Below are positions 49,212-58,390 of a DNA stretch of 64,000 bases, piece by piece (positions within the stretch are counted from its first letter, which is position 1; each line of letters begins with the position of its first letter). The DNA comes from CAIZQW01 sp942493055. Lineage in GTDB: Bacteria > Verrucomicrobiota > Kiritimatiellia > RFP12 > UBA1067. The DNA lies in assembly GCA_942493055.1 (NCBI GenBank), contig OW818680.1, forward strand, positions 3,534,001 through 3,598,000. The letters are read 5' to 3'. Made by a program: the position numbers and the translations under genes. Below the pieces are notes generated by a model. That model was not told the origin of the DNA, made no database searches, and saw only the letters and a list, made by a program, of their open reading frames with translations.

Positions 49212-51707
49212 ATGAAGAAATTAATTGTCGTGCTGTCGTTGGGGGTTATTTTTGCGCAATCCGGTTTTGCGAAAATATTCGTCATGAATCCCGACGCGCA
49301 GAGCAAGAGCGCCTATCCCGCATTCAGTGTCGGTGTCACGGGGCTGAAATTGACTCTCGAAAAGGGATTGCTTGTGACCGTCAGCGATATGATTGCCGGC
49401 TCGCCTGCTGCAGGGAAGTTCACCAAGGGACAGGTTGTCGTGGGGGTCAACGGCAGATCCTTCGCCAATGCCGGGAATGATCCGCTGGTCATGCTCGGTG
49501 AAGCCGTGGGGGAAGCAGAAGCCAAGGACGGCAAGGTCATCTTTGAATTGAAGGGGGGTACTAAGATCACAGTGACCATTCCCGTGCTGGGCGCCTACAG
49601 TGAGACCTGGCCCCTCACGTGTCAAAAATCCGCGAAGATCATTCAGCAGACCCGCGCAACGATTCTGTCGAGCGCCTTGCTGAGTGGCGGCAGCATCCAG
49701 AGCATGCTGGCTGGACTTTTCCTGCTGTCCACAGGAGAAGAGCAGGATCTGGCTGCAGTGAAACCTATGATTCTGCGGATTGCCGACAAGCCAACCACGG
49801 GCGGGGGCAGCAACTGGCCGAGGGGTTACCAGGGCATCCTGCTGGCGGAATACTACCTGAGAACCGGGGATAAGACGGTCCTGCCGGGACTGAAGCGTCT
49901 GGCCGACGGCTGCGCAGAGTCCCAATATACGGGCGGCTGGGCGCATGGCGGTCTGGCCAAGGAGCAAAACATGGGCTATGTGCAGGGCGGCCTGATGAAT
50001 CCGGCTGGCGCGCCCATCCTGACGGCCCTCATTCTGGCGAAGGAGTGCGGCGTTGAAGTGAAGGAGCCCATGTTTACGGAAGCCCTGCATCTTTTCTACC
50101 GCTTTGCCGGCCATCATTCAGTGCCGTACGGGGATCATCGTCCTGAGGCGTGGATGAGTTGCAACGGCAAAAACGGCATGCTGGCCTGCGGCTTGCAACT
50201 GCTGCCGAATGATCCCTACCATTCGGCGGGGCAGTATCTGGCCACGGACATGGCGGATTCCTACCGGTGGGTGCGTGCCGGTCATACCGGCGGAGGCTTT
50301 GATGTGATCTGGCGCAGCATGGCCGCGCACCTGGTGCCGGCGGACAAGACCAACCATTACCGCACGCACATGAAACGGCTGGCCTGGTATTATGATCTTT
50401 CACGCCAGCCGGGCGGCGGGTTTTCAATGGTGGGCGAAGAGCGCTACAGTGGTCTGGAGTGGGGGACAGGCGGAATGGGGCTGGCCTATACGGCGCCGCT
50501 TCGGAAGTTGCGCATCTTGGGCCTGTCGCCCACAACGTACAGCCAGCCGGTGAAGGTGCCGGTCCGTCCCTGGGGCAATGCGAACGATGACCTCTTCCCG
50601 CGAACAGCGAATTGCGAGGGTTATGGCGCGGATGATCTCGAGCCGCACGAACTCTTTGAAGCCATTGAAAAAGGCGACAAGAAGGTTTGTGCCCGCGCGC
50701 TGCTGCACTATAACTCAGTGATTCGAATCGAAGCCGCCAAGAAGCTTGCCGAGCTGCAGGCTGCGGATGAACTGGCCAAGGCTTTGGGCCATCCGGATCC
50801 ACGGGTGCGCAGGGCGGCATGTGAGGGCATCTCCAATGACAATGGTTTTTTCAGGGGCATGGAAGGCCGTTGCAAGTCCGCCTTCACGCCGGAGCAGGTC
50901 TCGGCCCGCTTTCTGCCGGGGCTGGTCAAGATTCTGAAGAATCCGCAATCGGCGCTCTGGGAAGTCGACGGCGCCTTGTATGCGATGTCCAAGGCAAAGC
51001 CGGAAGACATCCGCAAGAATCTCACGCTGATCACGCCCTGGCTGAAACACGAAGAGTGGTATTTGCATGAATCCGCTTTCTGGGCCCTTGTGGGGCTGGG
51101 CCATACGATCCAGCCGGCGGAGATGTTCATGTTGGCAGAGGTGTTCGCGCAGGAGAAACACAGCAAGCCGCAGGGTGATTATGGTACTGCGATGGAATAT
51201 CTCTTTAAGAAGCAGAAGGTCAGCCTTTCCGCAGCAGATATGAAGAAATGCGTGGCCATCATGGGGCGACAGATTTCCGATCCGCAGATTCCGAGGGGGA
51301 CTGCCGATCCGGCCCGGCAGCAGTGCGCCTTCAAGACGGGCATGCTGTTCAAGAAGATGGACAGGAGTGTGTATGCCATGGCCGCGGATGAATATGCCGG
51401 TTATATGAAGACATGGACACCCGAATACCAGCATTCCCTCTGGCTGGTGGCCGGCAGCCGCTGGACAGATTCCATGACCACGATCCTTGAGGCGCAGGGT
51501 AAAGACGGCAAGGTGCTCTGCCAGGCGCTCAAGGCGACGATCGCCTCAGTCGAATCCGGCAAGCTGAAGATCCCGGATCGTGATCCGGGGACCGGCGGTG
51601 CGAACAAAAAAGTGCTCTCCGTTCTCAAAGAGGCGGTTGAAAAATGGGAAGGTAAATACGGCAGGGTTGAGGCTGCTTATCCTGCGAATCTGTCGAACGG
51701 AAAATGA
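49212..51707 (+). CDS. DUF6288 protein with N-terminal PDZ-like and HEAT-like parts
   Basis: Signal peptide (MKKLIVVLSLGVIFAQSGFA). A PDZ-like segment follows (residues ~45-115; LLVTVSDMIAGSPAAGKFTK, GQVVVGVNGRSFANAG, GKVIFELKGGTKITVTIPVL). The centre (~150-470) is the DUF6288 helical region with Trp/Gly-rich alpha-toroid character (GSNWPRGYQGILLAEYYLRT, GGWAHGGLAKEQ, PGGGFSMVGEERYSGLEWG). HEAT-like helices come next (IRIEAAKKLAELQAADELAK, PDPRVRRAACEGISN). The layout is frequent in Planctomycetes/Verrucomicrobia. Its function is unknown. It is 60 bp downstream of the surface protein gene and 50 bp upstream of the sulfatase gene, so one transcript is likely. Confidence 0.85.
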   Translation: MKKLIVVLSLGVIFAQSGFAKIFVMNPDAQSKSAYPAFSVGVTGLKLTLEKGLLVTVSDMIAGSPAAGKFTKGQVVVGVNGRSFANAGNDPLVMLGEAVGEAEAKDGKVIFELKGGTKITVTIPVLGAYSETWPLTCQKSAKIIQQTRATILSSALLSGGSIQSMLAGLFLLSTGEEQDLAAVKPMILRIADKPTTGGGSNWPRGYQGILLAEYYLRTGDKTVLPGLKRLADGCAESQYTGGWAHGGLAKEQNMGYVQGGLMNPAGAPILTALILAKECGVEVKEPMFTEALHLFYRFAGHHSVPYGDHRPEAWMSCNGKNGMLACGLQLLPNDPYHSAGQYLATDMADSYRWVRAGHTGGGFDVIWRSMAAHLVPADKTNHYRTHMKRLAWYYDLSRQPGGGFSMVGEERYSGLEWGTGGMGLAYTAPLRKLRILGLSPTTYSQPVKVPVRPWGNANDDLFPRTANCEGYGADDLEPHELFEAIEKGDKKVCARALLHYNSVIRIEAAKKLAELQAADELAKALGHPDPRVRRAACEGISNDNGFFRGMEGRCKSAFTPEQVSARFLPGLVKILKNPQSALWEVDGALYAMSKAKPEDIRKNLTLITPWLKHEEWYLHESAFWALVGLGHTIQPAEMFMLAEVFAQEKHSKPQGDYGTAMEYLFKKQKVSLSAADMKKCVAIMGRQISDPQIPRGTADPARQQCAFKTGMLFKKMDRSVYAMAADEYAGYMKTWTPEYQHSLWLVAGSRWTDSMTTILEAQGKDGKVLCQALKATIASVESGKLKIPDRDPGTGGANKKVLSVLKEAVEKWEGKYGRVEAAYPANLSNGK

Positions 51708-51759
51708 ACAGGCTTTGCCTCCAGGAGCACTCAGCGCATTGACAACAACGGAAAGAAAG

Positions 51760-53595
51760 ATGCTAAAAAATATGACTCAAATAGGTATCACGTGGGCAGG
51801 GGTTCTTGTCATGAGCCTCATCGGGGGGGCTATACCTGCCGACACCTGCTTTGCCGTGGAAGCAGGCGGGGACACGCCGCGTTCCCGAAAGCCCAACGTG
51901 ATTCTGGTGCTGACGGACGACCAGGGGTACGGTGACATGAGCTGTCACGGCAATCCGCTTCTGAAGACACCCGCCATGGACACGCTTCATGAGCAAGGCG
52001 TCCGTCTGACCGACTGCCACTCAGACCCCAGCTGCTCGCCTTCCCGCGCATCGTTGCTGACCGGCCGCTATTCGGCCCGCGCAGGTGTCTGGCATACGGT
52101 TCAGGGCCGGTCGATCCTTCGCGCCAACGAAGTCACCATGGCCGATATCTTTGCCGCCGGCGGCTACCGCACGGGCCTGTTCGGCAAGTGGCATCTGGGC
52201 GACAGTTACCCCTTCCGTCCTCAGGACCGCGGGTTCCAGGAAGTCCTCACCTTCGGGGGCGGTGCCATCGGCAACAGCCCGGACTATTGGGGAAACGATT
52301 ACTTCGATGACACGTACCTCCGCAACGGGAGCCCCGAAAAATTCAAGGGGTACTGCACGGATGTCTGGTTTGAGCAGGCGACCCGTTTCATCCGTGAAAA
52401 CCGAGAACGCCCGTTCTTCTGCTACCTCCCGCTCAACGCCCCGCACGGTCCGTGCCGCGCCCCGGAGCAGTACGTCAAGCCGTTTGAAGGCAAGACGCCC
52501 GAAGCCCGGGCCCGCTTCTACGGCATGATCGCCAACATTGACGAGAACCTGGGGCGGCTTCGCCAGGAGCTGACGCAATTGGGGCTCGAGAAGAATACGA
52601 TCCTCCTGTTCATGAGCGACAACGGCACGGAGGATGGCTGCCGGTTCGATGCTCAGGAGTTCCCTGTCGACGGCTACAACGCCGGCATGCGGGGAGCGAA
52701 AATTTCCGAGTACGACGGGGGGCACCGGGTTCCCTGCTTCATATACTGGCCTGGCGGTGGAATCGTCGGTGGCCGTGACGTGAGCCGGCTGGCGGCTACC
52801 TTCGACCTGCTGCCCACGCTGCTTGACCTCTGCGGACTTGCGCTGCCGCCGGGTGTGACGTTTGATGGCGTCAGCCTGGCGCCCTGGTTGCGCGCTTCCG
52901 AGAAACCGGACGCGGACGGGCCCCGCCGCACCCTGGTCGTCCACAATCAGCGTGAGATCGATCCGGTCAAGGGCAAGAACTATGCGGTGATGACCGGCCG
53001 CTGGCGCTGTGTCAACGGCCGCGAACTGTACGAGATCAAGACGGACCCCGGCCAGCGGCGCGACGTGGCAGGCCAGCATCCGGAGGTGATGGCCGACCTG
53101 CGTAAAGCTTATGACCAGTGGTGGCATGATGTCGCGACTGATTTTGACAAACCCGTGCGCATGGTCGTCGGCTCAGATCACGCCAATCCCACGAGCCTGA
53201 ATACGCACGACTGGCTCGGGACGCCCTACGAGCTGTTTGCCCAGTCGCAGATCAAGCAGGGGCGCCCCCGCAGGGACGGGCTTGAATTTAAGGGGCACTG
53301 GATGATCGAGGTGGCCCGGGACGGGCGCTATGAAATCGAATTCCGCCGGTGGCCCCGGGAGCTGAACCTGCCGATCACGGCCGGCTTCCCCGGCGGGACC
53401 GCGCTCCCGGCCACGCGGGCAACGCTCAAGGTCGGGGCGCTCGAGCAAGCCTTGCCGGTGCCTGCGGACGCTGTGGCGGTGACGTTCGCAGTCGGCCTGA
53501 AAGCTGGGCCCGCCACGCTGGAGGGGCTGTTTATCGACGAGCAATCAGGTCAGGCGCGGGGACCGTTCTATGTCTCCGTCAAACGTGTCGACTAG
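51760..53595 (+). CDS. Secreted arylsulfatase (S1 family)
   Basis: Start at MLKNMTQIGITWAGVLVMSL gives a signal peptide and has a purine-rich ribosome site (GGAAAGAAAG). The sulfatase signature CSPSRASLLTGRYSARAG contains Cys92, the residue converted to formylglycine. Metal ligands are in NVILVLTDDQGYGDMS and FMSDNGTEDG. FGKWHLGDSYPFRPQDRGFQ is a typical substrate-pocket segment. The last ~130 residues after the catalytic domain (KGHWMIEVARDGRYEIEFRR, ALPVPADAVAVTFAVGLKAG) form an extra beta-rich domain. It should remove sulfate esters from carbohydrates outside the cytoplasm. It needs a formylglycine-generating enzyme, not present in this window. An SGNH esterase gene follows after 92 bp. 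Confidence 0.92.
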   Translation: MLKNMTQIGITWAGVLVMSLIGGAIPADTCFAVEAGGDTPRSRKPNVILVLTDDQGYGDMSCHGNPLLKTPAMDTLHEQGVRLTDCHSDPSCSPSRASLLTGRYSARAGVWHTVQGRSILRANEVTMADIFAAGGYRTGLFGKWHLGDSYPFRPQDRGFQEVLTFGGGAIGNSPDYWGNDYFDDTYLRNGSPEKFKGYCTDVWFEQATRFIRENRERPFFCYLPLNAPHGPCRAPEQYVKPFEGKTPEARARFYGMIANIDENLGRLRQELTQLGLEKNTILLFMSDNGTEDGCRFDAQEFPVDGYNAGMRGAKISEYDGGHRVPCFIYWPGGGIVGGRDVSRLAATFDLLPTLLDLCGLALPPGVTFDGVSLAPWLRASEKPDADGPRRTLVVHNQREIDPVKGKNYAVMTGRWRCVNGRELYEIKTDPGQRRDVAGQHPEVMADLRKAYDQWWHDVATDFDKPVRMVVGSDHANPTSLNTHDWLGTPYELFAQSQIKQGRPRRDGLEFKGHWMIEVARDGRYEIEFRRWPRELNLPITAGFPGGTALPATRATLKVGALEQALPVPADAVAVTFAVGLKAGPATLEGLFIDEQSGQARGPFYVSVKRVD

Positions 53596-53687
53596 ACAAT
53601 AACCGCCGGGAGCGGGTCGCGAAGTTTTTGACATCGGAACGAGTGATTTCATGTCATGGGGGTAAGGGGTTACGTAAGGAGGATCGT

Positions 53688-55073
53688 ATGAATAAGGTGC
53701 TTGCGATTGGCGTGAGTCTGGGGTTGCTGTGTGTCTTAGGGGCGAACACGGCGGAAATCAGCAAAAAGAAGCTGCGCGTTTTTGTCCTTTCCGGCCAGTC
53801 CAATATGGTGGGTCACTCACGCACCCGGCTCCTGGCGAACCTGCTGGTCTCGCCGCGGGCGGAAGACGCTGAATTGGCGAAAATGCTCATCGTCAATCAC
53901 GATGAGGTGGTGAGGTCGGTCAAGCCCAAGATGGAAGCGATCCAGAAGAAGATTGACGCGCTCGCAGACCCTGTTGCAAAAGCCCGCAAGGAGTTGAACG
54001 AGGTGGCCGGGGCCGAGATGAAGGCCTATAAGGACAGCCATAAGAACGATGTGGCAGTCAAGAAAGAAGAGCAGGCGAAGGGCGGGAAGAAGAAAAAGGG
54101 GGAGCCGGATATTCCAAAGTCGGGCCGCTGGCTCGCCAAGCAGAAAGGGGTCGACGACTTGAGTCAGCAGATTGAAACCCTGTGCAAGGAGAAGGGCGCG
54201 CTGATGGATAGCATCCAGTACAAGACCGGCAGCAAGGTCCATATCGCAGCCTTCGGAGAAATCGACAAGAAAAAAAGCGCGACCGGGATCACCGGCCCCA
54301 TTGCCACCGGCTGCGGCGCCGACCTGAACCAGATCGGACCCGAATACGGCTTCGGCATGGCCCTGGAAAAGCTGCTTGATGCGCCGGTGTTGCTGATCAA
54401 GGTCTCCTGGGGGGGCATCGACCTCGACGGCGGGTTCCGCCCGCCCTCGTCCAAGCAGGTCGGCAATGAAACCGCCCCCGGCATTGCGCCCGGCCCCAAG
54501 TACGAGGCGCTGGTGAAGCAGGTCCGAGACGTGCTCAGCGAGTTGCCGAAATACTATCCCGGCTACGACTCCGCAGCTGGCTACGAAATGGCCGGGTTCC
54601 TCTGGTTCCAGGGCTTTAACGATCAGTTCGGAGACAAGCCCACGCGCTACAAGGAGCACATGATCAATTTCATCCGCGACATTCGCGCGGAGTTCAAGAC
54701 CCCGAAGATGCCGTTCGTGATCGGCGTGATCGGCACCTCCTCGACGGACAAGAATATCGATTACGGGCCGATTTCCCACGCAGAGGCGGTTGCCCACGGC
54801 AAGAAGCAAACAGCCGAACATGCAGTCGCGGTGGCTCAGCGCGAAGCAGCGACGTTTCCGGAATTCGCCGGGAATGTGAGCGCGGTGGAGAGCTATCCGT
54901 ACTACGACTATGCGATCGTTCCGATCTATTCGGCCTGGCAGCAGCGCTTTCCAGAGTGGAATAACGCCGGCAGCGACCGGGCGTATCACTACCTGGGCAG
55001 CGCCCGCTTCTTTGCGCGCTTCGGCAATGCCTGCGCCGAGACGATGGCGACACTGATGAAAAACCAGAAGTAG
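53688..55073 (+). CDS. Secreted sialate O-acetylesterase-like SGNH protein with charged insertion
   Basis: Start at MNKVLAIGVSLGLLCVLGAN with AAGGAGG upstream; signal peptide. SASA/SGNH-type blocks are present: RVFVLSGQSNMVGHSR (nucleophile Ser), LLIKVSWGGIDLDGGFRPPS, AGFLWFQGFNDQFGDK, and YHYLGSARFFARFG with the likely catalytic His. Between the first two blocks is a ~130-residue Lys/Glu-rich, probably coiled-coil insertion (KPKMEAIQKKIDALADPVAK, ARKELNEVAGAEMKAYKDSH, KGGKKKKGEPDIP), not present in typical family members. The enzyme should remove acetyl groups from sugars. It lies next to the sulfatase, which suggests combined removal of decorations from one polysaccharide. Confidence 0.88.
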   Translation: MNKVLAIGVSLGLLCVLGANTAEISKKKLRVFVLSGQSNMVGHSRTRLLANLLVSPRAEDAELAKMLIVNHDEVVRSVKPKMEAIQKKIDALADPVAKARKELNEVAGAEMKAYKDSHKNDVAVKKEEQAKGGKKKKGEPDIPKSGRWLAKQKGVDDLSQQIETLCKEKGALMDSIQYKTGSKVHIAAFGEIDKKKSATGITGPIATGCGADLNQIGPEYGFGMALEKLLDAPVLLIKVSWGGIDLDGGFRPPSSKQVGNETAPGIAPGPKYEALVKQVRDVLSELPKYYPGYDSAAGYEMAGFLWFQGFNDQFGDKPTRYKEHMINFIRDIRAEFKTPKMPFVIGVIGTSSTDKNIDYGPISHAEAVAHGKKQTAEHAVAVAQREAATFPEFAGNVSAVESYPYYDYAIVPIYSAWQQRFPEWNNAGSDRAYHYLGSARFFARFGNACAETMATLMKNQK

Positions 55074-55191
55074 CCGAACTCGGACGGGATGGAACTGATC
55101 GCTTGCCGTCGCACTCCAAAAAATAATTTTGACATTTTGTTCGTTTTGCTCAACTATAGTAGTGTCAAGATTAACAAACGAGGAGGGGTGC

Positions 55192-56649
55192 ATGCAGAGT
55201 CAGCGCGTTTTAGTGACGTGTGTCAGTGCCGCTCTCCTGTTGCTTGTCTGTCAGGTCTGCGGGGAGGAGGCTCCGACGCCGTTTGCGCGGCTGCTCCAGG
55301 AGCAGCAGGGCGGAACAGCGGCTGACACGCCTTCAACAGCCGACTGGGCGGCGATCAAGAAGCGGGGCGTCTTGCGCATGATTACGCGCAACAACCCCTT
55401 CTGCTGCTATATTCATCATGGCCGCGTGCTCGGGTTCGAGTTCGAACTGGTTGAAAAGTTCGCTGCCGCGCATCACCTGAAGGTCGCCATTGTGGTGCCC
55501 CCGAACTGGATGGAGTTGGAGGAGTGGCTCCGGCAGGGGAAGGGCGACCTGATCGCGGCGAACGTCACACGGACAAAGAAGCGCGAACAGACCCTGACGG
55601 ACCTGCTCTTCACCCGTCCGTACGGCGGAGCGACCCAGGTGGCGGTGGGGCGGCTCGACGAGGCCGCCAGGAACATCACCGCCCTGAAGGAGCGCAGGAT
55701 CTTTGTGCGCGAAGGGACCTCATATCATGATACGCTGCGGGAACTGCTCGCCGAAGGCGCCTCCTTTGAACTGGTCCCTGCCCCGAACAGCATCTCCGAA
55801 CTCGAAAAGCTGGAGCGTGTCGCAGATGGACGCTATGACCTCACGGTGTGCGAGGATACGATGGTGCTCCTGGCCATGGAGGGCGGATGCCGTGTGAAGC
55901 CGCTCTTCCCGGTCTCCCGCAAAGAATCGTGGAGCTGGCTCATCCGCCGTCAGAACCCGGCGCTCGCCGAGGCGATCAATGCCTTCTGGGAAAGAGAACA
56001 TAAGAGCGCCTTTTATAACCAGCGCGTCAACCGTTACTTTACGAGTGAGACCTTTGCGCAGACGATCGTGCCGGTGTTTCTGGACAGGGACAAACGGTGC
56101 ATTTCAAAATATGACGGACTCTTTCAAAAGTATGGGTCGCTTTATGGTTTTGACTGGCTCTTCTTGGCTGCGCAAGCCTATCAGGAGAGCAGGTTTGATC
56201 CCTCGGTCCGGTCACATTGCGGGGCCAAGGGGCTGATGCAACTGATGCCGGAGACCGCGCGCGAACTGGGGTTCCGCGATGTGGTCACACCCGATCCGGG
56301 CATCCATGCGGGTGTCAAATATCTCTCCAAGCTCTATAACGGGGTCGACGGACAGGTGGTGCAGACCGACAAGCTCTGCTTCGCCCTGGCAAGCTATAAC
56401 GCCGGACCTGGACATGTCGCGGACGCCCGGCAGGTCACACGGCTGCAAGGGCTGGACCCCGACCGCTGGCACGGACATGTCGAGACAGGGCTGAAGCTGC
56501 TCTCCCGTCCTGAATATGCCGCGCAGGTCCAGTATGGCTATTGCCGCGCCGCGGAGACGATCCACTACGTCGAGCAGATCCTGCTCCACTACGGACACTA
56601 TAAGAACGTCTTTGAGTCCGCCCCCCAGATTCCCCCGCCCCCGCACTGA
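55192..56649 (+). CDS. mltF: MltF-like membrane-bound lytic transglycosylase
   Basis: Start at MQSQRVLVTCVSAALLLLVC with GAGGAGG upstream; exported. Residues ~55-290 are a periplasmic solute-binding protein 3-type domain (VLRMITRNNPFCCYIHHGRV, LGFEFELVEKFAAAHHLKVA, NVTRTKKREQTLTDLLFTRP). The C-terminal ~170 residues are a lysozyme-like SLT domain with the catalytic Glu in AQAYQESRFDPSVRSHCGAK and the supporting motifs GLMQLMPETARELG and ASYNAGPGHVADAR. It is the usual two-domain plan of MltF. The protein cuts peptidoglycan glycan strands and forms 1,6-anhydro ends. Followed by the convergent rplT terminator. Confidence 0.9.
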   Translation: MQSQRVLVTCVSAALLLLVCQVCGEEAPTPFARLLQEQQGGTAADTPSTADWAAIKKRGVLRMITRNNPFCCYIHHGRVLGFEFELVEKFAAAHHLKVAIVVPPNWMELEEWLRQGKGDLIAANVTRTKKREQTLTDLLFTRPYGGATQVAVGRLDEAARNITALKERRIFVREGTSYHDTLRELLAEGASFELVPAPNSISELEKLERVADGRYDLTVCEDTMVLLAMEGGCRVKPLFPVSRKESWSWLIRRQNPALAEAINAFWEREHKSAFYNQRVNRYFTSETFAQTIVPVFLDRDKRCISKYDGLFQKYGSLYGFDWLFLAAQAYQESRFDPSVRSHCGAKGLMQLMPETARELGFRDVVTPDPGIHAGVKYLSKLYNGVDGQVVQTDKLCFALASYNAGPGHVADARQVTRLQGLDPDRWHGHVETGLKLLSRPEYAAQVQYGYCRAAETIHYVEQILLHYGHYKNVFESAPQIPPPPH

Positions 56650-56657
56650 TTGTTCCC

Positions 56658-56693
56658 AAAAAAAGAGACCAGCCTTTTCAGGGCCGGCCTCTC
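56658..56693 (-). terminator. Rho-independent terminator of rpmI-rplT
   Basis: On the minus strand, GAGAGGCCGGCC pairs with GGCTGGTCTC around TGAAAA, followed by T7, about 20 bp after the rplT stop. As an inverted repeat it could also end mltF transcription. Confidence 0.85.
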
Positions 56694-56714
56694 GTTGAGC
56701 TGTTGGAAGCTGCG

Positions 56715-57071
56715 TTACTTCACCAGGGCTGCGCGCGCCTGGGCGACAATCTTCTTGAAGCCTTCCGCATCCTGGATTGCCATTTCGGAGAGCATCTTGC
56801 GATTGATTTCGATGCCAGCCTTGATGACGCCTTCCATGAAGCGGCTGTAGGTCATCCCTTCAGCGCGGACGGCCAGGTTGATACGGGTGATCCACAAGGC
56901 GCGGAACTCGCGTTTGCGGTCCTTGCGGTGGATGGTTGCCAAACGCTGTGCGCGATCGACAGCCTCTGTGGCCTGGCGGAAAAGTTTGCTACGGGAGCCG
57001 CGAAAACCTTTCGCGAGCTCTAACCGCCTGCGGCGGCGCTCTCTTGAAGCTGGTCCATTACTGACACGCAT
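56715..57071 (-). CDS. rplT: 50S ribosomal protein L20
   Basis: Structural protein of the large ribosomal subunit that binds 23S rRNA early in assembly. All conserved parts are present: RRRRRLELAKGFRGSRSKLF, RQATEAVDRAQRLATIHRKD, REFRALWITRINLAVRAEGM, YSRFMEGVIKAGIEINRKML, SEMAI. The 118 residues are standard. Ribosome site AAGGAG. rpmI is 12 bp upstream, and a terminator follows. The usual infC gene does not precede rpmI in this window. Confidence 0.98.
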   Translation of the reverse strand: MRVSNGPASRERRRRRLELAKGFRGSRSKLFRQATEAVDRAQRLATIHRKDRKREFRALWITRINLAVRAEGMTYSRFMEGVIKAGIEINRKMLSEMAIQDAEGFKKIVAQARAALVK

Positions 57072-57083
57072 GGTTCAATCTCC

Positions 57084-57281
57084 TTAGTTGCCCTGCAGCA
57101 TACGCGCCGCAGTCTTTTGGAATGTTACATCAATGGTGGTGGTACCACGGAGATTGCGCTTACGTCCGCGTGACTTGTACCCATTCAAATGGGACTTGCC
57201 AGCTTGTGACCGTTTCACGTTGCCCGTGGCCGACATTTTAAGGCGCTTTACCGCGCTCTTCTTGGTCTTCATTCTAGGCAT
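57084..57281 (-). CDS. rpmI: 50S ribosomal protein L35
   Basis: 65-residue basic protein of the large subunit: MPRMKTKKSAVKRLKMSATG, NVKRSQAGKSHLNGYKSRGR and KRNLRGTTTIDVTFQ. It is the normal partner of rplT, 12 bp away, same strand. A GAGGT ribosome site lies close upstream. Upstream of it, instead of infC, stands a 314-bp spacer and the endonuclease III gene, so promoter and autoregulatory leader must be in the spacer. Confidence 0.97.
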   Translation of the reverse strand: MPRMKTKKSAVKRLKMSATGNVKRSQAGKSHLNGYKSRGRKRNLRGTTTIDVTFQKTAARMLQGN

Positions 57282-57595
57282 AATATACCTCGTCTCGTGT
57301 TGAAGCCTGAACCCGCAGGGCAGTCAGCCATGAAAGCCCGTACAGGATCGTTCAATCATCCTTACTCGGGATGAAAAGGAGTGTTAAAATATCAAAACAG
57401 AGGAGGCGAGTCGAGCGCGAAAAGCAAAAAAGCTCATTTTTTCTGAAAAGCCCGCCTCGATTTGCTGATAACATCAAGTTTTTTCACCAAATTAACCGAA
57501 TTAAGCTAATTCCAATTCGTTCCATTCGTTTAATTCGTTGATAAAAGTTCTGCCCTCGCTTCTGCCCAGCCTGAAGGCGGAACTCCAAACAGCCG
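57282..57595. other. Upstream region of rpmI-rplT with word repeats
   Basis: No gene. 57488-57545 holds words of the form CGAATTAAGC/CATTCGTTTAATTCG, seen again in opposite sense at 62680-62707. The promoter of rpmI must be here; I cannot single out one convincing hexamer pair. Confidence 0.5.
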
Positions 57596-58261
57596 TCATC
57601 CGGCGCTTGGACAGAGGTTGCGCAAGGGACAGCTTGGGCAGTTCGGGGCTTGGGCGTAACAGAAGTCGCGTCCGAGAAAGATCATGTTGACGTGAAGCGA
57701 TATGGCGTCGGTCATGGGGACGAGCGCCTGGATGGCGTCCACGCCCTTCTGATGCGGGGCAGCGCCCTTTTGGTCGGGAATCCAGCCGAGGCGCTGCGAG
57801 ATGCGCCAGATGTGGGTGTCGACGGCAAAGACATTGGCATTGAGTCCGAATTGGAGGAAGCAGCGGGCGACCTTGGTGCCGACGCCAGGGAGGGACAGCA
57901 GGAAGGCTTCAGCCTCTTGCGTGGTCATGCGCTTGAGCGGACTCAGGGTCAGCCGGCCAAAGGTTGCTTGGATGAGGCGCCAGGATTCCCGGATGTCGGC
58001 TGCGCGGCGGTTGGAGAAGCCGGTGCACTTCAGGGGCGCGGCAAGCGCCTCAACAGGGGCTTTGAGAATCGCCTCATGCGTGGGGAAGAGAAGTTTGCAC
58101 GCCTGAAAAGCCTTTTCGCACGACTGCACCGTGGTGCGCGTGCTAAGCATAAACCAGAGCAACTCGTCCATCAGCTTCGGATTCGTCTCGGCGGGATATT
58201 TCCCGTAATGCTTCAAGAGCAATGCATCAACTTTTTCAGGTTCAGCCTTCTTTTGTTTCAT
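57596..58261 (-). CDS. Endonuclease III family DNA glycosylase/AP lyase
   Basis: Base-excision repair enzyme that removes oxidised pyrimidines. The helix-hairpin-helix with catalytic Lys (LPGVGTKVARCFLQFG) and the catalytic Asp (VFAVDTHIWRISQRLGW) are present. A complete 4Fe-4S loop is at the C-terminus (CYAQAPNCPSCPLRNLC, spacing C-6-C-2-C-5-C). The N-terminal part (ELLWFMLSTRTTVQSCEKAF) is close to Nth but carries T/R where many Nth proteins have SAQ/T, so it may be a paralogous branch rather than canonical nth. I start at MKQKKAEPEKVDALLLKHYG. About 221 residues, as expected. Confidence 0.88.
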   Translation of the reverse strand: MKQKKAEPEKVDALLLKHYGKYPAETNPKLMDELLWFMLSTRTTVQSCEKAFQACKLLFPTHEAILKAPVEALAAPLKCTGFSNRRAADIRESWRLIQATFGRLTLSPLKRMTTQEAEAFLLSLPGVGTKVARCFLQFGLNANVFAVDTHIWRISQRLGWIPDQKGAAPHQKGVDAIQALVPMTDAISLHVNMIFLGRDFCYAQAPNCPSCPLRNLCPSAG

Positions 58262-58390
58262 GCGCAAGAGCGTATCAGATTCAGAGCCTGTTTTTCAAAA
58301 GAAAAGAACTTGATAGTCTATTTTAGATTTGTGGTTTTAGGGTTGAGGCTTTAAGATGGACATATCTTCAATTGGGGTGTTTAAAACATA

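Noticed and set aside
52021..53127. 368-codon minus-strand frame
   Set aside because: Antisense to the sulfatase gene with an intact active site.
55129..55160. Promoter TTGACA...TATAGT before the mltF-like gene
   Set aside because: The spacer would be 20 bp, too long for a confident call.
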